Below are positions 1 through 8,085 of a DNA stretch of 64,000 nt, in pieces; position 1 is the first letter of the stretch, and the number at the start of each line of letters is the position of its first letter. The stretch covers positions 52,805 to 116,804 of the forward strand of contig JBLXDJ010000007.1 in assembly GCA_048264105.1 (NCBI GenBank). The letters run 5' to 3'. The stretch is from Oceanospirillum sp048264105. Lineage in GTDB: Bacteria; Pseudomonadota; Gammaproteobacteria; Pseudomonadales; Halomonadaceae. Position numbers and translations under genes: made by a program. A model generated the notes under the pieces. That model saw only the letters and a list, made by a program, of their open reading frames with translations. It was not told the origin of the DNA and made no database searches.

Positions 1-300
1 CACCGCCTCAGTCATTACCTTGTGTTTTTCTGCCTCTTCCGGGGTGCTCATTTTGGCTGAGCCTTCGAAAACAGCGCCTTCTTTATTCGGGGCAATGCCA
101 CCGGTCACGATCAATGCAACGCCGTTCTTTGCACGCTCAGCGTAAAAGGCAGCCAATCGTTCAAAACCATTTGGGCTTTCTTCCAGATTGGTATGCATGG
201 ATCCCATCAGTACCCGGTTAGGCAAGGTGACAAAACCCAGATCGAGAGGCTGTAGCAGTGTCGGGTATGGTGAAGAGGTAGCAGTATTGGCGATTGTCAT
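1..300 (-). CDS. fadH: 2,4-dienoyl-CoA reductase, N-terminal part (runs off the window)
   Basis: The first 100 codons of a minus-strand gene lie here; the rest is outside the window. The N-terminus contains LDLGF, NRVLMGSMHT and RLAAFYAERA, which closely follow the start of E. coli FadH, an NADPH-dependent flavin and Fe-S enzyme that reduces 2,4-dienoyl-CoA during beta-oxidation of unsaturated fatty acids. The ATG at 298-300 is preceded (minus strand) by a GAGGA ribosome site at good spacing. The next gene, an AraC-type regulator, is divergent, so the 154 bp between them probably hold both promoters. The FMN, Fe-S and NADPH regions are not visible, so the assignment rests on the N-terminus only. 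Confidence 0.88.
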   Translation of the reverse strand, partial: MTIANTATSSPYPTLLQPLDLGFVTLPNRVLMGSMHTNLEESPNGFERLAAFYAERAKNGVALIVTGGIAPNKEGAVFEGSAKMSTPEEAEKHKVMTEAV

Positions 301-454
301 CAAAGTATCCTCGGTCGCAAACTCTCATTATTTTGCTGTTCTGCCTGTGACAGATGCATAGCTTTCTTTTTATGTTGGCTTAACTGTAAACCATACCCGT
401 AAAAACGTATTATCCTTGAGAGACAAATTAATAACTTTAGAGAACACCCAAGCT

Positions 455-1489
455 ATGAAACTTGGCGATATCAACGTCAACATCCTGCAATGCCTCTACC
501 AGGCGGTGGAAGAACAGGGTAAAAACCCGGATTCGCTTTTTGCAGAGTTTGGACTGGGCGATCTGAAAAACAGTCACCCGGAGCGCAGGATCAGTATCCC
601 CCGCTATATGCGACTGGGAGAAAAGGCGAGCCGGCTCACCGAACGGGATGATATTGGTATTCTGATGGGCGAAAAATGCCGCAGCCATCACTTTGGTCTG
701 ATGGGACTGGCAGCACAATCGGCAGCAACATTGGAAGAAGCCTTAACAACGTCGATTCGCTTTGAGCGCCTCTACAGCTCAAACAGCCGCGGACATAGCT
801 ATATCGTCCATGAAAAAGAGCGAACCGGTTTCTGCTTTTACTCAATCAGCCCCTACAACCGATACAACTTTTTTGTCGTGGATGCCGTTTTGGGAGGCTG
901 GCTGAGTCTTCTTCAGGAATGGAGTGGGTTCTCTTTATCAGAACTGACTCAGGCAGGCGCTAAAATCGATATCGAATTTAATCGCCCTGCATACGCCGCA
1001 TCATATCAACGCTGGAAAATACCGGTGCAATTTTCAGCACAGGGCAACATTCTCTGGTTACCTGACGACCTGTGTCGTCAAAGCTGTCGTCAGAGCAACC
1101 CTGTGACATTCCGACATCTGGAACAGCTTTGTCAGCAGGAACTGGATCGTATTCTTCAGGGAAGGTCGCTTGTGGATAAGGTTTGCGAAGCCATTGCGAT
1201 GCAACTCAGTGGTCAAACCCCAACATTAGAGAGCATTGCCAGACATTTTAACCTGGAACCCTGGACACTGAGACGCCAATTACAGACAGAACATGCAAGT
1301 TTTACGGGACTACTTGATGAAACACGAAAAGCACTGGCAACCCGCTACACCCGTGACACACAGCTGACTTTAGGTGAAATAGCATGGCTGATGGGCTTTT
1401 CATCAACTCCCGCATTTCAGAGAGCATTTAAGCGCTGGCACAACCTGGCTCCGGGCCAATACAGAAAAGAGCTGAACAGGAACAAATAG
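455..1489 (+). CDS. AraC-family transcriptional regulator
   Basis: This 344-residue protein has an N-terminal ligand-type domain of the class found in OruR/ArgR-like AraC regulators (about residues 1-230) and a C-terminal double helix-turn-helix (about 240-340) with the signature ARHFNLEPWTLRRQL and LGEIAWLMGFSSTPAFQRAFKRW. I prefer the ATG at 455 because an AGAG stretch lies about 11 bases upstream; a TTG at 416 would add 13 residues but has no ribosome site. It is divergent from fadH, so control of fadH or of fatty-acid use is a reasonable guess, but the ligand cannot be read from sequence. Confidence 0.85.
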   Translation: MKLGDINVNILQCLYQAVEEQGKNPDSLFAEFGLGDLKNSHPERRISIPRYMRLGEKASRLTERDDIGILMGEKCRSHHFGLMGLAAQSAATLEEALTTSIRFERLYSSNSRGHSYIVHEKERTGFCFYSISPYNRYNFFVVDAVLGGWLSLLQEWSGFSLSELTQAGAKIDIEFNRPAYAASYQRWKIPVQFSAQGNILWLPDDLCRQSCRQSNPVTFRHLEQLCQQELDRILQGRSLVDKVCEAIAMQLSGQTPTLESIARHFNLEPWTLRRQLQTEHASFTGLLDETRKALATRYTRDTQLTLGEIAWLMGFSSTPAFQRAFKRWHNLAPGQYRKELNRNK

Positions 1490-1635
1490 CAGCCAGAAGG
1501 ACTGTGGATAAATCAGGGGATAGTTTTATTCAGAGATACAAACCGGACACTGAAAACACTGTATAGAGCTTTCCGGTCATAGGGAGGAATTACAGGACTA
1601 TTACAGAATTACAAGATAGGTATGTAGCAAGCAAA

Positions 1636-1712
1636 TGGCGGACCGGACGGGACTCGAACCCGCGACCCCCGGCGTGACAGGCCGGTATTCTAACCAACTG
1701 AACTACCGGTCC
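1636..1712 (-). tRNA. tRNA-Asp (GTC), copy 1
   Basis: A 77-nt cloverleaf on the minus strand has a GGACCGG acceptor arm, the anticodon loop CTGTCAC with GTC, a GGTTCGAGTCC T-arm and an encoded CCA end. It closely matches E. coli tRNA-Asp and is the last gene of the nine-gene array as transcribed. No clear intrinsic terminator follows. Confidence 0.97.
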
Positions 1713-1756
1713 GCATAAACTTGCAAATTCTTTAGTTGTCATAGAGAGAACTAAAG

Positions 1757-1832
1757 TGGTGGGTGGTACAGGGATCGAACCTGTGACCCCCAGCTTGTAA
1801 GGCTGGTGCTCTCCCGGCTGAGCTAACCACCC
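1757..1832 (-). tRNA. tRNA-Val (TAC), copy 1
   Basis: A 76-nt cloverleaf on the minus strand has a GGGTGGT acceptor arm, the anticodon loop CTTACAA with TAC, and an encoded CCA. It matches E. coli tRNA-Val(UAC) in architecture. It alternates with tRNA-Asp genes in the array. Confidence 0.97.
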
Positions 1833-1874
1833 ACGGGAATATCAAAACTATTTCAGACAACGCTCAGATTAAAG

Positions 1875-1951
1875 TGGCGGACCGGACGGGACTCGAACCC
1901 GCGACCCCCGGCGTGACAGGCCGGTATTCTAACCAACTGAACTACCGGTCC
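1875..1951 (-). tRNA. tRNA-Asp (GTC), copy 2
   Basis: The 77-nt sequence is the same as the first Asp copy, with GTC anticodon and encoded CCA, on the minus strand. Confidence 0.97.
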
Positions 1952-1988
1952 GCATATAAAATCTGATCTTACTTTCGCATAACGAAAG

Positions 1989-2064
1989 TGGTGGGTGGTA
2001 CAGGGATCGAACCTGTGACCCCCAGCTTGTAAGGCTGGTGCTCTCCCGGCTGAGCTAACCACCC
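1989..2064 (-). tRNA. tRNA-Val (TAC), copy 2
   Basis: The 76-nt sequence is the same as the first Val copy, with TAC anticodon and encoded CCA, on the minus strand. Confidence 0.97.
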
Positions 2065-2117
2065 ACGGGACTGCCTGAAAGGCATTCGATATAGTGCGTA
2101 TCTTGCAAAAAGCTAAA

Positions 2118-2194
2118 TGGCGGACCGGACGGGACTCGAACCCGCGACCCCCGGCGTGACAGGCCGGTATTCTAACCAACTGAACTACCGGTCC
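2118..2194 (-). tRNA. tRNA-Asp (GTC), copy 3
   Basis: The 77-nt sequence is the same as the other Asp copies. Only the base just before its 5' end differs from its sisters, and that base is outside the mature tRNA. Confidence 0.97.
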
Positions 2195-2234
2195 ACATAT
2201 ATAGCTTTTATGCGTTGAACCACTTCGTTAGAAA

Positions 2235-2310
2235 TGGTGGGTGGTACAGGGATCGAACCTGTGACCCCCAGCTTGTAAGGCTGGTGCTCTCCCGGCTGAG
2301 CTAACCACCC
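2235..2310 (-). tRNA. tRNA-Val (TAC), copy 3
   Basis: The 76-nt sequence is the same as Val copies 1 and 2. It lies 16 nt upstream (in transcription) of the CCA-side neighbour's spacer in the array and has an encoded CCA. Confidence 0.97.
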
Positions 2311-2326
2311 AACGCAGTGATGAAAT

Positions 2327-2403
2327 TGGCGGACCGGACGGGACTCGAACCCGCGACCCCCGGCGTGACAGGCCGGTATTCTAACCAACTGAACTACCGG
2401 TCC
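2327..2403 (-). tRNA. tRNA-Asp (GTC), copy 4
   Basis: The 77-nt sequence matches the other Asp copies, with GTC anticodon and encoded CCA. It is the first Asp gene in transcription order. Confidence 0.97.
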
Positions 2404-2441
2404 GCATATCATCATTCAAGTTACGAGAACCATTCAAAGAA

Positions 2442-2517
2442 TGGTGGGTGGTACAGGGATCGAACCTGTGACCCCCAGCTTGTAAGGCTGGTGCTCCCCC
2501 GGCTGAGCTAACCACCC
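2442..2517 (-). tRNA. tRNA-Val (TAC), copy 4, variant with A21 changed to G
   Basis: This 76-nt Val gene differs from the other four copies by one base, at window position 2497. In tRNA numbering this turns A21 into G in the D-loop, so the loop ends GGGG instead of GGGA. A21 is normally conserved because it contacts the U8-A14 pair. Only one base separates this gene from Val copy 5. Anticodon, stems and CCA are intact. Confidence 0.93.
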
Positions 2518-2518
2518 A

Positions 2519-2594
2519 TGGTGGGTGGTACAGGGATCGAACCTGTGACCCCCAGCTTGTAAGGCTGGTGCTCTCCCGGCTGAGCTAACCACCC
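2519..2594 (-). tRNA. tRNA-Val (TAC), copy 5 (promoter-proximal)
   Basis: This is the first gene of the array in transcription order, with the standard 76-nt Val sequence. Its encoded CCA is followed by a single T and then directly by the next tRNA-Val, so the 3' end of one tRNA and the 5' end of the next must be separated across one nucleotide. Confidence 0.97.
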
Positions 2595-2612
2595 CCGCAA
2601 CTTGTGGCGCAA

Positions 2613-2640
2613 ATTATAGGGATTTATCAAACCCTGTCAA
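2613..2640 (-). promoter_or_regulatory. Sigma-70 promoter of the tRNA array
   Basis: On the minus strand a perfect TTGACA (2635-2640) and a perfect TATAAT (2613-2618) are 16 bp apart. The discriminator after the -10 is GC-rich (GCGCC), as expected for a stringently controlled stable-RNA promoter, and an A/T-rich stretch at 2641-2670 upstream of the -35 could act as an UP element. The position 19 bp from the first tRNA gene fits. Confidence 0.9.
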
Positions 2641-3166
2641 ATACTTTTTTGAAAAAATTTAAATTATTTTTCAGGCAGTTAGCGCACACATTTAACAAAC
2701 CTTATCTCTGCATCTGCTGATCATGATCCGTCGACATTAATCTTTTTCCCACAAGACCTTACCGACTTACTTGTTCAAATCCCAAACCTGTAAAGCGGCA
2801 TTAACTATTCGATTAAAAGAGGATCGCCACATACCTAATTCAGCCATATCTATTTATGCCAAACCCTCAACCAGCGACCACAGATCAAAACACCAGCCAC
2901 CGATAAACGCACAAGTTAAGTTAAAGCACTGACTCAGCGACACTCATTCACCGGGCAGGGAAACGGGACTTCATCACGCCACTCCTGCCACCTGACCCGC
3001 ATAGCGATGACAACAGAGACAAAACCCCAACAATTCGCAGGGTCATAATTGACGACTCAGATCAACAAACCCCTATCAGCATTAGGTTTTTACAACTTTC
3101 GGCTATGCCATCCCCTTCTATTTACTGTTAAAATCCCCCCGCCTGAAAGATTCGCTAGAGGAAGCG
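2641..3166. other. Intergenic stretch upstream of the cbb3 operon
   Basis: About 525 bp lie between the tRNA promoter and the cco region. The left end is A/T-rich and belongs to the tRNA promoter. I see no convincing gene, hairpin terminator or complete Anr/FNR box (TTGAT-N4-ATCAA) in the rest. The promoter of the cco operon must be here or inside the small ORF that follows, but I cannot place it. Confidence 0.5.
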
Positions 3167-3346
3167 TTGAAGTCGGGTATGTCGCAAAAAAGCCAAGGTT
3201 TAGCAAACACAAGCCAATGCCCACGGTACGGTGCGGCGGATTGTCGCGCATCCCTTGATATGCGTCATTGCCAAAAAAGCTGTTGTCCAAGAGACTTCGG
3301 CTGGATTCCTTCACTTAAACTCGCTGTTAATGGGAACCTGACATGA
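3167..3346 (+). CDS. Small Cys-rich protein or leader peptide overlapping ccoN
   Basis: A short frame of 59 codons from TTG 3167, or 55 from ATG 3179, ends in a TGA that overlaps the ccoN ATG as ATGA (3343-3346), the usual sign of translational coupling. The TTG has a strong AGAGGA site 5 bases upstream. From the ATG, Cys are at 14, 22, 31, 35 and 36, with CPRYGAADC, HCQKSCCPRD and FGWIPSL as recognisable blocks. There is no membrane segment or signal peptide. I do not recognise the family. Placement directly before a copper- and haem-containing oxidase suggests a metal-responsive leader or a small assembly factor, but this is inference. A chance open frame is possible. Confidence 0.5.
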   Translation: MKSGMSQKSQGLANTSQCPRYGAADCRASLDMRHCQKSCCPRDFGWIPSLKLAVNGNLT

Positions 3347-4761
3347 GCACAGCAACTGAACAACCGAACTACAATTACAAGGTGGTCCGGCAGTTCGCCA
3401 TCATGACAGTCGTTTGGGGTATCGTCGGTATGACCGTCGGTGTCCTGATCGCTGCTCAGCTGGTGTGGCCGGCACTAAACTTTGATACTGCTTGGTTGAG
3501 CTTTGGTCGTCTTCGTCCACTGCACACCAACGCGGTTATCTTCGCCTTCGGTGGTAGCGCCCTGTTCGCTACTTCTTACTACGTCGTACAGCGTACCTGT
3601 CAGGTTCGTCTGTTCTCTGACGCCTTAGCTTCCTTCACCTTCTGGGGTTGGCAGCTGATCATCGTTCTGGCGGCTATCACTCTGCCACTGGGCTGGACGT
3701 CCGGTAAAGAGTACGCAGAGCTGGAATGGCCAATCGATCTTCTGATTGCCGTGGTTTGGGTTGCATATGCAATCAACTTCCTGGCAACCGTTAAGATCCG
3801 TAAAACCTCCCACATCTATGTGGCGAACTGGTTCTACGCGGCATTCATTATCACTGTTGCAATTCTGCACATCGTAAACAGCGCGGCACTGCCAGTAAGC
3901 ATGACTAAGTCTTACTCTGCATACTCCGGCGCTATCGATGCGATGGCACAGTGGTGGTACGGTCACAACGCTGTAGGTTTCTTCCTGACGGCTGGTTTCT
4001 TAGGCATGATGTACTACTTCGTTCCTAAGCAAGCAGAGCGTCCGGTTTACTCCTACCGTCTGTCTATCGTTCACTTCTGGGCACTGATCTGTACTTATAT
4101 GTGGGCTGGTCCTCACCACCTGCACTACACAGCTCTGCCTGACTGGACACAGTCTCTGGGTATGGTGATGTCCCTGATCCTGCTGGCTCCTTCCTGGGGT
4201 GGTATGATCAACGGTATGATGACCCTGTCCGGCGCATGGCACAAACTGCGTAACGATCCTATCCTGCGCTTCCTGGTTGTATCTCTGTCTTTTTACGGTA
4301 TGTCTACCTTCGAAGGCCCGATGATGGCAATCAAGACTGTGAACGCACTGTCTCACTACACTGACTGGACAATCGGCCACGTACACGCTGGTGCTCTGGG
4401 TTGGGTAGCGATGATCTCTATCGGTGCTATCTATCACCTGATTCCTCGCCTGTTCGATCGCGATCAGATGCATAGCGTTAACCTGATTAACGTTCACTTC
4501 TGGCTGGCGACAATCGGTACTGTTCTTTATATCGCATCTATGTGGGTTAACGGCATCCTGCAGGGTCTGATGTGGCGCGCGGTTAACGCCGACGGCACTC
4601 TGACTTACAGCTTCGTAGAAGCTCTGGAAGCGAGTCACCCTGGCTTCCTGGTTCGCTGGTTGGGCGGTATGTTCTGGGTAGTTGGTATGCTGATTATGGC
4701 GTACAACGTCTGGATGACTGTACGTAATACAGAAGCCAAACCTGTTGCACAGACAGCCTGA
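3343..4761 (+). CDS. ccoN: Cytochrome c oxidase cbb3-type, subunit I
   Basis: This 472-residue protein is the catalytic subunit of the high-affinity cbb3 oxidase of the inner membrane. It has about twelve membrane segments and carries haem b and the haem b3-CuB site. Visible ligand regions are RPLHTNAVIF with His61 (low-spin haem), QWWYGHNAVGFF with His208 and GPHHLHY with His258-259 (CuB), and TIGHVHAGALGW near residue 345 (haems). Length is typical. It starts the ccoNOQP operon and its start codon overlaps the stop of a small Cys-rich frame. The codons favour a highly expressed gene. Confidence 0.98.
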   Translation: MSTATEQPNYNYKVVRQFAIMTVVWGIVGMTVGVLIAAQLVWPALNFDTAWLSFGRLRPLHTNAVIFAFGGSALFATSYYVVQRTCQVRLFSDALASFTFWGWQLIIVLAAITLPLGWTSGKEYAELEWPIDLLIAVVWVAYAINFLATVKIRKTSHIYVANWFYAAFIITVAILHIVNSAALPVSMTKSYSAYSGAIDAMAQWWYGHNAVGFFLTAGFLGMMYYFVPKQAERPVYSYRLSIVHFWALICTYMWAGPHHLHYTALPDWTQSLGMVMSLILLAPSWGGMINGMMTLSGAWHKLRNDPILRFLVVSLSFYGMSTFEGPMMAIKTVNALSHYTDWTIGHVHAGALGWVAMISIGAIYHLIPRLFDRDQMHSVNLINVHFWLATIGTVLYIASMWVNGILQGLMWRAVNADGTLTYSFVEALEASHPGFLVRWLGGMFWVVGMLIMAYNVWMTVRNTEAKPVAQTA

Positions 4762-4784
4762 TGCCAAGGTAAGGAACGATAGAC

Positions 4785-5393
4785 ATGAAACACGAAAATA
4801 TTGAAAAGAACGTTGGCCTGATGATCGTACTGATCCTCGTTGCGGTCAGTTTTGGTGGTCTTGCCGAAATCGTGCCTCTGTTCTTCCAGAAGCAAACAAC
4901 CCAACCGGTTGAAGGCCTGAAGCCACTGACGGCCCTTCAGGTTGAAGGTCGTGACATCTACATCCGTGAAGGTTGCTATGTATGTCACTCCCAAATGATT
5001 CGTCCGTTCCGTGCGGAAACTGAGCGTTATGGCCACTACTCTGTAGCTGGTGAGTCTGTATATGACCACCCGTTCCAGTGGGGCTCTAAGCGTACTGGTC
5101 CAGATCTGGCACGTGTTGGCGGCCGCTACTCTGATGACTGGCACCGTGCTCACCTGTACAACCCACGTGACGTAGTACCTGAGTCAAAAATGCCTTCTTA
5201 CCCTTGGCTGTTCAGCAACAAGCTGGATGGTCGCCTGACTGCTACTAAGCTGGAAACTCTGCGTACTCTGGGTGTGCCTTACACCGACGAAGATATCGCA
5301 AATGCCAAAGCTGACGTACAAGGTAAGACTGAAATTGAAGCAATGGTATCTTACCTGCAGCAGCTGGGTACTGTGCTGAAAGACAAACGGTAA
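4785..5393 (+). CDS. ccoO: Cytochrome c oxidase cbb3-type, subunit II (mono-haem c)
   Basis: The 202-residue protein has one N-terminal membrane anchor (about residues 10-34) and a periplasmic cytochrome c domain with the haem motif CYVCH (64-68) followed by SQMIRPF, which is diagnostic of CcoO. It passes electrons from CcoP to CcoN. It lies 23 bp after ccoN, with an AAGGAA ribosome site, and 6 bp before ccoQ, so it is cotranscribed. Confidence 0.98.
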   Translation: MKHENIEKNVGLMIVLILVAVSFGGLAEIVPLFFQKQTTQPVEGLKPLTALQVEGRDIYIREGCYVCHSQMIRPFRAETERYGHYSVAGESVYDHPFQWGSKRTGPDLARVGGRYSDDWHRAHLYNPRDVVPESKMPSYPWLFSNKLDGRLTATKLETLRTLGVPYTDEDIANAKADVQGKTEIEAMVSYLQQLGTVLKDKR

Positions 5394-5399
5394 GGGTTT

Positions 5400-5585
5400 A
5401 TGGATATCAATGATTTACGCGGCGTTTCAACCATTTTCGTAATGGTTGGCTTTATCGGCCTGGTGATCTGGGCCTATAGCAAGCGTCAGAAGAGCAGCTT
5501 CGATGAAGCCGCCAATCTGCCTTTCGCCGACGAAGATAGCCATAACTCGGGCAAATCAAAATTGGAGAATAAAGACCATGACTAG
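5400..5585 (+). CDS. ccoQ: Cytochrome c oxidase cbb3-type, small subunit CcoQ
   Basis: A 61-residue protein has one membrane helix (about residues 11-27) followed by YSKRQKSSFDEAANLPFADE, a typical CcoQ tail. CcoQ stabilises or tunes the cbb3 complex and is not catalytic. Its last 8 bases overlap the start of ccoP, so the two are translationally linked. Confidence 0.93.
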   Translation: MDINDLRGVSTIFVMVGFIGLVIWAYSKRQKSSFDEAANLPFADEDSHNSGKSKLENKDHD

Positions 5586-6477
5586 CTTTTGGAGCGCATG
5601 GATCATTGTTATCACTCTGGGTGTGATTGCAGGCTGCTGGTGGGTTCTGTTTGCCAACCGTGTCTCTGCCCCTAAGAGTGGTGATGTGAAGACTATGGGT
5701 CATAGCTTCGACGGAATCGAAGAGTATGACAACCCGATGCCACGCTGGTGGTTCATCATGTTCATCGCGACGATCATCTTCAGCCTGGTATATCTGGCGC
5801 TGTATCCTGGTCTGGGTACCTTTAAAGGTTTCCTGGGCTGGACTCAGGTCAACCAGTGGGAAGCTGAGATTCAGTACGCAGATGAGCACTACGCACCAAT
5901 CTTTGACCAGTACGCTACGATTCCTGTAGCAGATCTGGCTCAGGACGAAGAAGCGATGAAAGTTGGTCAGCGTCTGTACGCGAACAACTGTTCACTGTGT
6001 CACGGCTCTGACGGCCGCGGCGCATACGGCTTCCCGAACCTGACGGACAACGATTGGCTGTACGGCGGTTCTGCTGACGCTATCAAGCACACCATCGTTA
6101 ATGGCCGTAACGGTCAGATGCCTGCTTGGGGTGAAGTTCTGGGTGACGAAGGTGTTACTCAAATGACTCAGTACGTTCTGAGCCTGAGCGGTCAGGAAAC
6201 TGACGCTGCTGCAGCTAAGACTGGCGGCGCAACCTTCACTGCGATGTGCGCTGCATGTCACGGTGCTGACGGTAAGGGCAACCAGATGCTGGGTGCTCCT
6301 AACCTGACTGACAACACCTGGCTTTACCTGAACCCTGAATGGGGCGTGGCGAAGTCTGTTGAACAGTCTATCCGTCTGGGTCGTAACGGCCACATGCCAG
6401 CACAGGCTAAGTATATCGGTGAAGACAAAGTTCACCTGGTAGCTGCCTACGTTTACAGCCTATCTCAGGGCAAGTAA
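5578..6477 (+). CDS. ccoP: Cytochrome c oxidase cbb3-type, subunit III (di-haem c)
   Basis: The 299-residue protein has two N-terminal membrane helices (about 5-27 and 57-77) and two cytochrome c domains with CSLCH (138-142) and CAACH (224-228). It receives electrons from the bc1 complex or soluble cytochromes. The ATG at 5578 is chosen because the protein then starts MTSFWSAWI, as in known CcoP, with a GGAG site upstream; an earlier start in this frame would run inside ccoQ. A strong terminator follows immediately. Confidence 0.98.
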   Translation: MTSFWSAWIIVITLGVIAGCWWVLFANRVSAPKSGDVKTMGHSFDGIEEYDNPMPRWWFIMFIATIIFSLVYLALYPGLGTFKGFLGWTQVNQWEAEIQYADEHYAPIFDQYATIPVADLAQDEEAMKVGQRLYANNCSLCHGSDGRGAYGFPNLTDNDWLYGGSADAIKHTIVNGRNGQMPAWGEVLGDEGVTQMTQYVLSLSGQETDAAAAKTGGATFTAMCAACHGADGKGNQMLGAPNLTDNTWLYLNPEWGVAKSVEQSIRLGRNGHMPAQAKYIGEDKVHLVAAYVYSLSQGK

Positions 6478-6484
6478 ACACCTG

Positions 6485-6515
6485 AAGGAATGCGACACAA
6501 TGTCGCATTCCTTTT
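6485..6515 (+). terminator. Intrinsic terminator after ccoP
   Basis: A 13-bp perfect stem (6485-6497 with 6501-6513) closes a CAA loop and runs into a TTTT tract. It ends the ccoNOQP transcript and separates it from ccoGHIS. Confidence 0.92.
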
Positions 6516-6613
6516 CCTCCCCCCCCTCCCCAAAATCCCGTAGAATCACGAAAACCTGAACCTGATTTTTTTGGTTCCATCTATACCTATATTTTCAAAA
6601 AGGTTGGTTAGCG

Positions 6614-8080
6614 ATGAAGGATAGAATTCCTACTCAGGACATCACGGATGCCGCCAAAAAGCGTGCTCACGCCGTTAAGTCTGCGAACGAACGAAAAATC
6701 GAAAAGAAAGATGAGGGGGAAAGTCTTTATCAGAAACGTAAACACATCTATGTGCGTCGGGCGATAGGCTTTTTCACCAACCTGCGCACCTCAGTTAACT
6801 GGATTTTCCTGCTAGCCTACTTCACCTTTTCCTGGCTGCAGTGGGATGGTAAGCAGGCGGTCTTTTTTGACCTGCCAAACCGTCAGTTCCATGTCTTTGG
6901 CTCTACCTTCTTCCCTCATGACTTTATGCTTCTGTCGTGGGCGCTGATTATTGCGGCCTTCCTGCTGTTCTTTATGACGGTGTTTGCCGGCAGGGTCTGG
7001 TGTGGTTATGCCTGTCCGCAAAGCGTCTGGACATTCTTTTATATCTGGGCTGAACGCGTCACTGAAGGTTCACGCAACCAGCGTGTATCGCTGGACAAAG
7101 CGCCGATGAGCGGCGAAAAGTTTCTGCGTAAAACGGCCAAACATGTGATCTGGCTCGTCATTGCAATGGCGACCGCCTTTGCCTTTGTCGGCTATTTCTC
7201 CCCGGTTCGCGATCTTGGCCCGAGAATTCTATCCGGTGATTTGGGCCCCTGGGAAACCTGGTGGCTGCTCTTCTTCACCGTAGCGACTTATGTGAATGCC
7301 GGCTGGATGCGTGAGCAGGTTTGTATGTATATGTGCCCATACGCCCGCTTCCAGAGCGTAATGTTCGACCGGGACACCCTGGTTGTATCCTACGATGAAA
7401 AACGTGGTGAAGGCCGCGGTCCCCGTAAGAAGGGAGACGAAACCTATAAAGAACGAGGTCTTGGCGACTGTATCGACTGTGGCGTATGTGTTCAGGTATG
7501 TCCGGTAGGCATCGATATCCGCGATGGTCTGCAGTATGAGTGTATTACCTGCGCCGCCTGTATCGATGGCTGTAACGAGATGATGGACAAGATGGGCTAT
7601 GAACGCGGCCTGGTTCGTTACACCACTGAAAACGAGCTGGAAGGCAAGAAGACCCATATCATGCGCCCTCGACTGATCGGCTATTTTGTCGCCCTGATGG
7701 CGATGATGATCGCTTTTGCCTTTGCAGTAACCGACCGTATCCCTCTGGAGCTGGAAGTCCTGCGTGACCGTAACCAGCTGTACCGGATGGATGTTGAAGG
7801 TAATGTTGAAAACAGCTTCATCATTAAGCTGGCAAACATGGATCAGACCACCCGTACTTATGAATTATCAGTAAAAGGTTTGGAAGGTCTGGAACTGGTT
7901 GGCACAAAAGAAGTCTCAGTGAGCGCCGGTGAAGTCATCAACCTTCCTGTTCGGATGAAGATCCAGCGTGATCTGATGACCGTGCCTAGTGCCGATATTA
8001 AAGTCACCGTGAAATCTACCGACGGCTCAGGTTATGAGCTGACAAAAGAATCTCGCTTTATTGGAGCCGTACAGCGGTAA
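6614..8080 (+). CDS. ccoG: Cytochrome c oxidase accessory protein CcoG (RdxA/FixG)
   Basis: A 488-residue inner-membrane protein has several membrane segments, a polyferredoxin-like region with CGYACPQSVWTFFY and MYMCPYARFQSVMFD, a pair of ferredoxin motifs CIDCGVCVQVCP and CITCAACIDGC, and a C-terminal Ig-like domain of the FixG family. CcoG is linked to copper reduction during cbb3 assembly. It heads ccoGHIS, which starts its own transcription unit 98 bp after the ccoP terminator. The AAGG ribosome site lies 10 bases before the ATG. Confidence 0.96.
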   Translation: MKDRIPTQDITDAAKKRAHAVKSANERKIEKKDEGESLYQKRKHIYVRRAIGFFTNLRTSVNWIFLLAYFTFSWLQWDGKQAVFFDLPNRQFHVFGSTFFPHDFMLLSWALIIAAFLLFFMTVFAGRVWCGYACPQSVWTFFYIWAERVTEGSRNQRVSLDKAPMSGEKFLRKTAKHVIWLVIAMATAFAFVGYFSPVRDLGPRILSGDLGPWETWWLLFFTVATYVNAGWMREQVCMYMCPYARFQSVMFDRDTLVVSYDEKRGEGRGPRKKGDETYKERGLGDCIDCGVCVQVCPVGIDIRDGLQYECITCAACIDGCNEMMDKMGYERGLVRYTTENELEGKKTHIMRPRLIGYFVALMAMMIAFAFAVTDRIPLELEVLRDRNQLYRMDVEGNVENSFIIKLANMDQTTRTYELSVKGLEGLELVGTKEVSVSAGEVINLPVRMKIQRDLMTVPSADIKVTVKSTDGSGYELTKESRFIGAVQR

Positions 8081-8085
8081 TAACA

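Noticed and set aside
1853..2415. Open frames across the tRNA array
   Set aside because: They are read through the tRNA genes and their translations repeat the same tRNA-derived peptide. They are common false ORFs.
1636..2594. Regular repeats that might suggest a CRISPR array
   Set aside because: All repeats are complete tRNA-Asp or tRNA-Val genes with cloverleaf pairing and encoded CCA.
3255..3268. Possible Anr/FNR box TTGAT-ATGC-GTCAT upstream of ccoN
   Set aside because: Only the left half matches. It lies inside the small Cys-rich frame and no -10 element is found at the expected distance.
3090..3314. A 74-codon minus-strand frame in the ccoN upstream region
   Set aside because: It has no ribosome site and is antisense to the better supported Cys-rich frame coupled to ccoN.
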